Source: DSSB01 sp046346845
GTDB lineage: Bacteria; UBA10199; DSSB01
DNA: 64,000 nt
Assembly: GCA_046346845.1 (NCBI GenBank)
Contig: JAXMHH010000003.1
Location: 310,001-374,000, forward strand
Direction: 5' to 3'
Shown here: positions 16,721 to 23,766 of the stretch, piece after piece
Position numbering within the stretch: the first letter of the stretch is position 1
Layout: each line of letters starts with the position of its first letter
Notes under the pieces: generated by a model
Database searches by the model: none
Seen by the model: only the letters and a program-made list of their open reading frames with translations
Told to the model about the DNA's origin: nothing
Position numbers and translations under genes: made by a program

Positions 16721-17608
16721 TCATAGCGGGACATAGCGGTCGCCGTGGTCGCAGAGAATCGTCACCACGACTCCTTCCTTCAAGCCTCTCGCGACCTCCA
16801 GGGCGCTGGCGACGTTGCCGCCGCTGGAATGCCCCACGCAGAGGCCCTCTTCTTTGGCGAGCCGCTCGGCCATCTCGTAGCCGGCTTCGGTCGCGACCGG
16901 CATCACCCCGTCCAGGATCTCGGGATGGTAGATGCCGGGCACGATGGAGGAAGCCATGTGCTTCAAACCCTCCAGGCCGTGCAGCTGCTCGGCCGGCTCG
17001 CTCGCGAAGCATTTAATGTGCCGGCTGTAATCTTTCAAGCGCCGCGAGACACCCATGACGGTGCCGCTGGTCCCGATGCCGGTGACGAAGTGGGTGATGC
17101 GGCGGCCCGTCTGCTCGTAGATCTCGACGCCCGTGCTGTCGTAATGCGCCTGGGGATTGAAGGGATTGTTGTACTGATCGGGCATGAAGTACTTGTCGGG
17201 ATGCTCCTGCTTGAGCCGGCGGGCGAGGCGGATCGCCCCGTCGCTGCCCTCCATGGCGGAGGAATAAGTCAGGCTCGCCCCGAAGGACTGCGCCATTTCC
17301 TTGCGCTGGCGGCTGACGTTCTCGGGGACCACCAATTCAACCTGGTATCCCAAGGCCGCCCCGATCAGGGAATAGGCCACCCCGGTGTTCCCGCTGGTGG
17401 GGTCCATGATGGTCTTGTCTTTGGTAAGTTGGCCGGACTTGATGGCCTCGGTGATCATCCGGTAGGCGGGCCGGTCTTTCACCGAGCCGCCCGGATTGAA
17501 ATACTCCACCTTGGCATAGACCTCGACGTTGGCGGGCAGACCGCGGGTCACCTCGCGCAGCCGCACCAGCGGAGTATTCCCGATTTTTTCAAGGATCGAA
17601 TGGATCAT
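16721..17608 (-). CDS. CysM-like cysteine synthase (PLP-dependent)
   Basis: This 295-residue fold-type II PLP enzyme replaces the leaving group of an activated serine with sulfide. The PLP lysine is in FNPGGSVKDRPAYRM, the phosphate and substrate loops are SGNTGVAY and GIGTSGTVMGV, and the cofactor serine is in HSSGGN. Features such as QYNNPFNPQAHY and SEPAEQLHGLEGLKH are closer to CysM and O-phosphoserine-type enzymes than to CysK. With the CysO-like and JAMM genes next to it, a carrier-bound sulfur donor is plausible. Its ATG overlaps the NIL-protein stop codon by one base, indicating coupled translation. Confidence 0.9.
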   Translation of the reverse strand: MIHSILEKIGNTPLVRLREVTRGLPANVEVYAKVEYFNPGGSVKDRPAYRMITEAIKSGQLTKDKTIMDPTSGNTGVAYSLIGAALGYQVELVVPENVSRQRKEMAQSFGASLTYSSAMEGSDGAIRLARRLKQEHPDKYFMPDQYNNPFNPQAHYDSTGVEIYEQTGRRITHFVTGIGTSGTVMGVSRRLKDYSRHIKCFASEPAEQLHGLEGLKHMASSIVPGIYHPEILDGVMPVATEAGYEMAERLAKEEGLCVGHSSGGNVASALEVARGLKEGVVVTILCDHGDRYVPL

Positions 17609-17859
17609 CAGCCCGCAATGACGTTCATCTCGATGGGCTCGACGGTGAGTCCGCGCGAACGAAAATACTCGATTGCCTCCCCGATCTTGGCGTCCTCCCC
17701 TTCCAGCTCCAGGGCGATCAGGCCCACGGAGTCGTTGACGGAGGCGCTGCGGATGTTGAAGCGCACCTTATATTTGTCGTACATGTCGCAGATGATGGCG
17801 TCCTTGACCGTATCGGTGGGAAAGGTCAGGTAAACCTTGCGTTTCACTCGTTGCGCCAT
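17608..17859 (-). CDS. Stand-alone NIL-domain protein
   Basis: The product is 83 residues and consists of one NIL (ACT-like) domain: KRKVYLTFP, RFNIRSASVNDSVGLIALELEGED and GEAIEYFRSRGLTVEPIE. NIL domains usually form the C-terminal methionine-sensing part of the MetN transporter ATPase; small free-standing copies accompany sulfur amino-acid genes and ferredoxins. Here it probably acts as a regulatory or assembly partner of the coupled CysM-like enzyme. TAGGAG precedes the ATG. Confidence 0.88.
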   Translation of the reverse strand: MAQRVKRKVYLTFPTDTVKDAIICDMYDKYKVRFNIRSASVNDSVGLIALELEGEDAKIGEAIEYFRSRGLTVEPIEMNVIAG

Positions 17860-17951
17860 AAAGCACTCCTATCCAAAGCGGCGGCGACCTTGGGCCGCCT
17901 GGGAACCGCCGACAGTATGGATTTTCTCGCGGAATTCCGCAATCACTTATC

Positions 17952-19193
17952 TCACCGTCCGGCGTGCTGCTTCTGATACAGCTCGTCGAATTCGGTCAGC
18001 TTGGCGTTGATGATGGTGGGCGCCCCCACCTTGCCGACCAAGACCTCTTGGGTCTTGAGGCCGTTGCCGGTGATGCACAGGACGATGCTTTCGTCCTTGG
18101 GGATGCGTCCCTGGGCGAGCAGCTTTTTGGCCACGCCCAAGGTCACCCCACCGGCGGTCTCGGCGAAGATGCCCTCGGTCTGGGCCAGGAGCTTCATCGC
18201 GTCGACGATCTCCGCGTCGCTGACGTCCTCGCCCCAACCCCCGCTCTTCCGCATCACGCCCGCCGCATAGAAGCCGTCCGCCGGATTGCCGATGGCGAGC
18301 GACTTGCAAATGGTGTTGGGCCGCACCGGCTTGAACAGGTCCCACTCGTTCTTCACGGCGGTGGTGATGGGGCTGCAGCCCGTCGCCTGGGCGCCGTAGA
18401 CATGGGCCTCGTTCTTGTCGACCAGGCCGACCTTGACCAGCTCTTCGAAGGACTTCCAGATCTTGGTGATCAGCGAGCCGCCGGCCATCGGGACGACGAT
18501 GTGCCGCGGGACCTTCCAGCCCAACTGCTCGGCGATCTCGTATCCCATCGCCTTCGACCCCTCGGCGTAGTAAGGCCGGATGTTGATGTTGACGAAGGCC
18601 CACTTGTACTTCGCCGCGATCTCGCTGCAGAGGCGGTTGACCTCGTCGTAGGTCCCCTTGATGCCGACCAGGTTGGTGCCGAACACCAGGGTCCCGAGCA
18701 CCTTGCCCTGCTCAAGGTCGTAGGGGATGAAGATATAGCTCTCGTGGCCGCTGGCCGCCGCGTTGGCCGCCACCGAGTTGGCCAGGTTGCCGGTGGAGGC
18801 GCAGGCCACCGTCTTGAAGCCGAATTCCGCCGCCTTCGACATGGCGACCGAGACCACCCGGTCCTTGAAGGACAGGGTCGGATAGTTGACCGCGTCGTTC
18901 TTGATGTAGAGCTCTTTCACGCCCAAGGCCTTGGCCAGGCGGTCGGCCTTCACCAGCGGGGTCCAGCCCACCTGGGCCCCGACCGTCGGCTCGCCGTCGA
19001 TGGGCAAGAGCTCTTTGTACCGCCACATATTGGTCGGACGCGACTCGATGACCTGCCGGGTCAAGGCCTTGCGGATCTCCTCGTAGTTGTAGACGACCTC
19101 CAAGGGGCCGAAGCAGAACTCGCAGACGTGCAGCGCCTCCTTGGGAAATTGATGGTGGCATTCTCGACATTGCAGCCCTTTGACGAAGGTCAC
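17952..19193 (-). CDS. thrC: Threonine synthase
   Basis: It converts O-phosphohomoserine to threonine with PLP. The 413-residue protein begins with a zinc-ribbon-like segment (CRECHHQF ... CEFCFG). The PLP lysine follows in YPTLSFKDRVVSVA, and the phosphate-binding loop in ACASTGNLANS. AGGAGG with a 4-base spacer selects the GTG at 19193. It lies 39 bp after cysK and 92 bp before the NIL gene. Placing thrC under the same SAM riboswitch as cysteine synthase would tie threonine branch flux to methionine/SAM supply, because both branches use phosphohomoserine or homoserine. Confidence 0.94.
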   Translation of the reverse strand: MTFVKGLQCRECHHQFPKEALHVCEFCFGPLEVVYNYEEIRKALTRQVIESRPTNMWRYKELLPIDGEPTVGAQVGWTPLVKADRLAKALGVKELYIKNDAVNYPTLSFKDRVVSVAMSKAAEFGFKTVACASTGNLANSVAANAAASGHESYIFIPYDLEQGKVLGTLVFGTNLVGIKGTYDEVNRLCSEIAAKYKWAFVNINIRPYYAEGSKAMGYEIAEQLGWKVPRHIVVPMAGGSLITKIWKSFEELVKVGLVDKNEAHVYGAQATGCSPITTAVKNEWDLFKPVRPNTICKSLAIGNPADGFYAAGVMRKSGGWGEDVSDAEIVDAMKLLAQTEGIFAETAGGVTLGVAKKLLAQGRIPKDESIVLCITGNGLKTQEVLVGKVGAPTIINAKLTEFDELYQKQHAGR

Positions 19194-19232
19194 AGTTCCT
19201 CCTACTTTCTTACTTGAACGGGCGCCCCTTCT

Positions 19233-20156
19233 TTAGGACGCCGCTTTGAAATACTTCTCGATGCTGAAATAACGCTCTCCCTTGTCGGGAAAGACGGTCA
19301 CGACTTTTTTCCCCGGCCCCAATTCGCGGGCCAGGCGCAGGGCCGCGACGAAGGCGGCGCCCGAGCTAATCCCCATCAACAGGCCCTCGCTGCGAGCCAG
19401 CGCCTTCGCGGCCTGGTAGGCCTCCTCGTCCCCAACGGTCTCGATCCGGTCAATGAGCTTGCGGTCGAGGATCTCGGGGATGAAGCCCGGGCCGATCCCC
19501 TGGATGCGGTGGACCCGCGGTTGGCGGCCCGAAAGCACCGCGGCCTGTTCCGGCTCGACGGCGACCACCAAACAGCGCGGGTGAAGCCCCTTTAAGACCG
19601 AACCCACGCCGGTCAGGGTGCCGCCCGTGCCCACCCCCACCACGAAGGCGTCGATCTCGGCGGCGGGCAGGTCGCGAAGGATCTCCGGCGCCGTCGTCTT
19701 CCGGTGAGCCTCGGGGTTGTCCGGATTGCTGAATTGCCGGGGCAAAAAGCAGTCCGGGTATTCCCGGGCCAGCTGCTCGACCCGCGCGATCGCGCCCGGC
19801 ATCTCGTCTTCCGCCGGGGTCAGGACGAGCTCGGCGCCCATCTCGCGCATCAGGTAACGTCGTTCCACGCTGTAGTTCTCGGGCATGACCAGGATCAGGC
19901 GGTACTTCTTGACGCCGCAGACCAGGGCCAGGCCGATCCCGGTGTTTCCGCTGGTGGGTTCAATCACCACGGTGCCGGGCTTTAGCTTGCCGGAGGCCTC
20001 GGCCGACTCGATCATGTGCTTGCAGATGCGGTCTTTGATCGAGCCCCCCGGATTGAAGCACTCCAGCTTCGCATAGACGGAGGCATGCCCCGCAGGGACC
20101 GAGGCGCCCAGCTGAATCAGGGGCGTATTGCCGATGGCTTCGAGGATGGATTCCAT
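19233..20156 (-). CDS. cysK: Cysteine synthase (O-acetylserine sulfhydrylase type)
   Basis: The ATG at 20156 gives 307 residues; upstream in-frame codons run through the riboswitch terminator and are not coding. Motifs are the PLP lysine in CFNPGGSIKDRI, the loop EPTSGNTGIGLA, GVGTGGTLTGVGSVLK and GISSGAA with the cofactor serine. These are standard for CysK, which makes cysteine from O-acetylserine and sulfide. There is no room for a separate ribosome site: the only purine-rich stretch is GGAAGAGG inside the terminator stem, 10 bases before the ATG. It is the first gene of the SAM-controlled block and the second cysteine synthase in it. Confidence 0.94.
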   Translation of the reverse strand: MESILEAIGNTPLIQLGASVPAGHASVYAKLECFNPGGSIKDRICKHMIESAEASGKLKPGTVVIEPTSGNTGIGLALVCGVKKYRLILVMPENYSVERRYLMREMGAELVLTPAEDEMPGAIARVEQLAREYPDCFLPRQFSNPDNPEAHRKTTAPEILRDLPAAEIDAFVVGVGTGGTLTGVGSVLKGLHPRCLVVAVEPEQAAVLSGRQPRVHRIQGIGPGFIPEILDRKLIDRIETVGDEEAYQAAKALARSEGLLMGISSGAAFVAALRLARELGPGKKVVTVFPDKGERYFSIEKYFKAAS

Positions 20157-20190
20157 AAAAAAAAACCTCTTCCGGTATCCGAAGAGGTTT
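20157..20190 (-). terminator. Riboswitch-linked intrinsic terminator abutting the cysK start codon
   Basis: A perfect 10-bp stem (AAACCTCTTC / GAAGAGGTTT) with an 8-base loop runs straight into a T-tract whose last base precedes the cysK ATG. The 3' arm also contains the only plausible Shine-Dalgarno sequence, so folding would stop transcription and hide the ribosome site. Confidence 0.9.
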
Positions 20191-20200
20191 CTCAACGCTC

Positions 20201-20304
20201 CTTATCTGTTCCCTTGATCCTACCCCAAGGGACGGACGTAGCACCCGTCGTTTACGGGTTGCTGTGGGATCGTAGGGCCGGGTCCCTCCCCCACTCTGGA
20301 TAAG
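20201..20304 (-). promoter_or_regulatory. SAM-I (S-box) riboswitch aptamer
   Basis: The minus strand contains the S-box core in order. P1 is CTTATC/GATAAG (perfect), followed by AGAGTGGGGGAGGGA, CCGGCCCTACGATCCC, the conserved CAGCAACC, a P3 hairpin (CCCGTAAACGACGGG), the strand GGTGCTACGTCC and GGGAACAGATAAG. Consensus elements and spacing match SAM-I. With SAM bound, the terminator just downstream should form, so cysK and probably the following genes are off when SAM is plentiful. Confidence 0.93.
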
Positions 20305-20324
20305 TCAACAAAATTGTTCGGTTC

Positions 20325-20353
20325 GGATAACGTGAGGTCCCCGGGGGTGTCAA
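20325..20353 (-). promoter_or_regulatory. Sigma-70-type promoter of the SAM riboswitch transcript
   Basis: The minus strand has a perfect -35 box TTGACA at 20353-20348, a 17-bp spacer and a -10-like TTATCC at 20330-20325. The predicted start is 10-15 bases before the aptamer. Confidence 0.6.
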
Positions 20354-20363
20354 TACAAAATCC

Positions 20364-20391
20364 TTGCGAAAGGCTGTAAAATCCGTATCTT
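20364..20391 (+). promoter_or_regulatory. Candidate promoter for the metallopeptidase/propeller gene
   Basis: TTGCGA and TATCTT are 16 bp apart, about 50 bp before the GTG start at 20440. Moderate match only. Confidence 0.35.
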
Positions 20392-20439
20392 ATTTCACTG
20401 AGCCACCATTCCATACAACCTCAAATACGGGTAAAGTTC

Positions 20440-23400
20440 GTGCAAAAATCACGTTTTTTCCGCCTTTTCACCCCTTTCATTCTATTGATCGTCTGGCTGG
20501 CCCCCCTGGCGGGCGCCCGGGCGGGTTATTTCGACCCAAAATTGAAGTGGAACACCCTCAGCACCCCCCACTTCAACATCCATTACCACGACGGGGAGGA
20601 AGAGGTGGCGCACCGCATGACGGTGATCGCCGAACAGGTCTACGCGGAGCAATCCCCCAAATTTAAATGGAAGCCCTGGGGACGGACGGAGGTCGTCGTC
20701 ACCGACACCACCGACGTCAGCAACGCCTTCACCACCACCCTGCCCTACAACTACATCCTGCTGTTCATCGCCACCCCGCAGGGCGACTCGACGCTCAACT
20801 ACTACGACAACTGGCTGCACGACCTTTTCCTCCACGAGTTCACCCACACCCTGCACCTCGACATGTACGGCGGGGTCGTCAAGCCCTTCCGCTGGATCCT
20901 GGGGCGCATCGTCACACCCAACGGCCTGACCCCGGGCTGGGTGCGCGAGGGTATCGCGACCCAGCAGGAATCCCTGGATGGCAAGGGCCGGGTGAACAAC
21001 AGCTTCTCCGACATGATGCTTCGCACCGACATCCTCAATAACCAATTCCTGGCCCTCGACCAGATGGCCGGCCTGCAGTTCGACTGGCCCGGCTCCAATG
21101 CCTCTTATATCTACGGCGGCAAGTTTTGGGCCTACCTCGCCGACACCTATGGCCAAGACAAGGTCGAGGAATTCAGCCACCGTTACAGCAATTCGATGTG
21201 GCTGTTCTCGCTGAACAACAAGGCGCGCAAGACCTTCGGCGGAAAAAAGAATTTCTACAAGCTCCACGAAGAGTGGAAACAGACCCTCGTCCAAAAATAC
21301 GCCCAGCAAAAGGCCGAGGTCGAGGCGAAGGGCGTCACTTCCATGGGCGAGGTCCGCCACATGGACGGCGCCCTGAGCAGCCCCACCTTGAGCCCCGACG
21401 GCCAATGGATCGTCTACAGCCAGACCGACGTCCACAACCAGCCCGAGATCCGCCGCGTCCGCGTCGACGGCAGCGGGGACGAGCGCCTCTACAAGGGCCG
21501 CGGCGGCACCCAGTACAGCTGGTCCCCCGACGGGAAGAAGATCGCCTTCAGCGCGATGAGCAGCTACAAACACTACTACAAGTACTTCGAGCTCTTTGAG
21601 CTCGACCTCGAGACCAAGAAGGCCCAGCAGATCACCGCAGGCCAGCGGGCTTTCCACCCCGATTACTCGCCCGACGGCAAAAGCCTGCTCTTCGTACAAA
21701 ACAAGGTCGACAGCACCCGCCTGGCCCTCCTGGATCTGAAGGACAAGAAGATTAAATTGATCGGCAACGACGAGCAGGGTGTGCAGTTCAGCAACCCGCG
21801 TTTCTCCCCCGACGGCAAGAGCATCGCAGTCAGCGTCTGGAAGAACGGCAATCGCGACATCTACCTCTACGACTTGAATGGCAATGTCCTGAAACAGATC
21901 ACCCAAGACACGGCCATCGACCTGAATCCCGTGTTTAACAAAGACGGCACCGAGCTGTTCTTCAGCAGCGACCGGACCGGCATCACCAACATCTACCGCT
22001 ACAACTTCGCCTCCGGCCAGACCGAGCAGGTCTCGAACGTGCTGACCGGCGTCTTCCAGCCCCAGTTCACGGGCGACAAGATGATCGTGCAGAATTATTT
22101 CGGCCGCGGCTACGACATCAAGGCCTTCGATTACCGCCCCGCCCCCATCGCGGTGGCCAAGGCCCCCGGCAAAAAAACAAAGCGGGCCAAGCGTTCGCGC
22201 CGCGCCCCCGAGCCGGCGCCGGTGGCGACCACCGAGGCGGTTCCCGCCCAGGGCGACCTGGCGGTCGGCGATCCCATGGGACGAGCCCCCAAGACCGCGC
22301 CTAAAGCGGCGACCAAGCCGGCCGCGGGCGAAGACACCGGCACCGCCAAGTCCGCCGATACGGCCGCGACTACCTCCACTCCCTCCGCCCCGGCCAAGGC
22401 CGAATCGACGGCTGCCTTGCCGGATTCGATGACGGAGGACCTGAAGAACCTGCAGCCCAAGAAGTACAATCCCTTCAAGAAACTCTTCATCCCCCGCTAC
22501 ATCCAGCCCAACATCCTGTTCGGCGACAGCATCATCATCACCGCAGACATCGGCAGCTCCGACCCGCTGGGTTGGCACCGTTGGACCGGGGGCATCAACT
22601 ACCGCACCGACGCGAATTTCCTGGGCGGACAGTTCAACTACTCCTACAACCGCCTCAAGCCCACGCTCTACGCCGCCTACTATGACTTCGTGGTCGACTA
22701 CGGCGACGTCTTCGGAATCAACCAGAGCTTCTTCGAAGAGCGCCGTCGCGCGCAGGTGGGCGCCAGCATCGGCACGGGGCAGCATAACATCTCGGGATAT
22801 TATTTCTTCGAGAACCGTTCCGCCGAATCCGTCATCCCTCCGGGGGCGGTTCTGCCCCCCACCTTGGGTAATTTCTCCGGCTTCGGCTTGCGCTACACCT
22901 TCCAGCGGGTGAACTACTTCCCCGCCAGCATCAGCCTGGAAGACGGCCCGCGCCTCCAGATCAACGTCGAAGGCACGGATCAGGCCCTGGGTTCCTCCCC
23001 GAATAACGAGCAGCTGATCATCCAGGGGGACCTGCGCGAATACGTCCCCCTTCCCTTGGAAGGCCACGTGTTGGCGTTCCGGGTGGCGGGCGGCATCGCC
23101 TTCGGGGACAAGCTGCTGCAGGGCACCTTCCGTTTGGGTAGCGCCTTGGGCGAGGGCACCCTCTCCGCGGTCACCCCCCGCCTCTTCACCCTGCGCGGCC
23201 TGCCGCAGATCACCTTCGCCGGCGAGCGCGCCCTGCTGTTCAGCGGCGAGTACCGGCTGCCCCTGGTCTACCCGCAACGCGGGCTGGGCACCTGGCCCGT
23301 CCATCTCAACAAACTCTACATGGTGTTCTTCGCCGATTACGGATCGGTCTTCAACGGGGACATCGACTTCAACAACTTCCTGTTGGGCGTCGGCACCGAA

Positions 23401-23565
23401 CTGCGCGGCGACTTCGTGATCGGCTACGGACTGCCGATCACCGCGCGCCTTGGCTACGGCATCATCGTCTCCGGACGGCAGTTCATCACCGGCCTCAAAG
23501 ACCCCATCACGAAGGCGGACATCAGCAACGGTACCCTGATCCTGTCGCTCGGCACCTCCTTCTAA
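20440..23565 (+). CDS. Exported HExxH metallopeptidase-like / TolB-type propeller / beta-barrel protein
   Basis: A GTG start gives 1041 residues; the signal peptide (ending AGARA) follows at once, which supports the start. Residues about 30-300 form a metallopeptidase-like domain with HEFTH at 132-136 and a downstream Glu in GWVREGIATQ (Glu170), a gluzincin arrangement. Residues about 305-590 contain PD40/TolB-type blades (SPDGQWIVYSQ, SPDGKKIAFS, SPDGKSLLFV, SPDGKSIAVSV, NKDGTELFFS). Residues about 565-680 are a low-complexity Ala/Lys/Pro/Thr linker. Residues about 690-1041 are amphipathic strands like an outer-membrane barrel (WTGGINYRTD, FSGFGLRYTFQR, ILSLGTSF ending in an aromatic). It is probably outer-membrane bound; substrate unknown. 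Confidence 0.85.
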   Translation: MQKSRFFRLFTPFILLIVWLAPLAGARAGYFDPKLKWNTLSTPHFNIHYHDGEEEVAHRMTVIAEQVYAEQSPKFKWKPWGRTEVVVTDTTDVSNAFTTTLPYNYILLFIATPQGDSTLNYYDNWLHDLFLHEFTHTLHLDMYGGVVKPFRWILGRIVTPNGLTPGWVREGIATQQESLDGKGRVNNSFSDMMLRTDILNNQFLALDQMAGLQFDWPGSNASYIYGGKFWAYLADTYGQDKVEEFSHRYSNSMWLFSLNNKARKTFGGKKNFYKLHEEWKQTLVQKYAQQKAEVEAKGVTSMGEVRHMDGALSSPTLSPDGQWIVYSQTDVHNQPEIRRVRVDGSGDERLYKGRGGTQYSWSPDGKKIAFSAMSSYKHYYKYFELFELDLETKKAQQITAGQRAFHPDYSPDGKSLLFVQNKVDSTRLALLDLKDKKIKLIGNDEQGVQFSNPRFSPDGKSIAVSVWKNGNRDIYLYDLNGNVLKQITQDTAIDLNPVFNKDGTELFFSSDRTGITNIYRYNFASGQTEQVSNVLTGVFQPQFTGDKMIVQNYFGRGYDIKAFDYRPAPIAVAKAPGKKTKRAKRSRRAPEPAPVATTEAVPAQGDLAVGDPMGRAPKTAPKAATKPAAGEDTGTAKSADTAATTSTPSAPAKAESTAALPDSMTEDLKNLQPKKYNPFKKLFIPRYIQPNILFGDSIIITADIGSSDPLGWHRWTGGINYRTDANFLGGQFNYSYNRLKPTLYAAYYDFVVDYGDVFGINQSFFEERRRAQVGASIGTGQHNISGYYFFENRSAESVIPPGAVLPPTLGNFSGFGLRYTFQRVNYFPASISLEDGPRLQINVEGTDQALGSSPNNEQLIIQGDLREYVPLPLEGHVLAFRVAGGIAFGDKLLQGTFRLGSALGEGTLSAVTPRLFTLRGLPQITFAGERALLFSGEYRLPLVYPQRGLGTWPVHLNKLYMVFFADYGSVFNGDIDFNNFLLGVGTELRGDFVIGYGLPITARLGYGIIVSGRQFITGLKDPITKADISNGTLILSLGTSF

Positions 23566-23705
23566 CAGGCTGTTGAAAAACCACCGGTGGTTGGGCCAAT
23601 CCGCCGTAGGCGGATTGGCGGGCCCCGAAAATCCGAAGAATTTTTGGGCATTATATGGAGCCGGATTTATTCCGGCGGGAATAAAATCAGTTTTTCAACA
23701 GCCCG
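23566..23705. mobile_element. 140-bp MITE with 4-bp target duplication
   Basis: The ends CAGGCTGTTGAAAAAC (23566-23581) and GTTTTTCAACAGCCCG (23690-23705) are 16-bp terminal inverted repeats with one mismatch. Both flanks carry CTAA (23562-23565 and 23706-23709), consistent with a target duplication of the kind made by IS5-group elements. There is no coding capacity. An internal perfect 11-bp hairpin (23595-23605 with 23609-23619) may act as a terminator for the upstream gene, whose TAA stop lies in the left duplication. Confidence 0.75.
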
Positions 23706-23766
23706 CTAAGCGCTGATTGGTTGCCGGCCTAAAATAATCGCTTTGTCCCGCGTCCCGATATTGGGT

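Noticed and set aside
20482..23304. Antisense open frame of 940 codons
   Set aside because: It is the opposite strand of the propeller/barrel gene, with biased composition and no motif.
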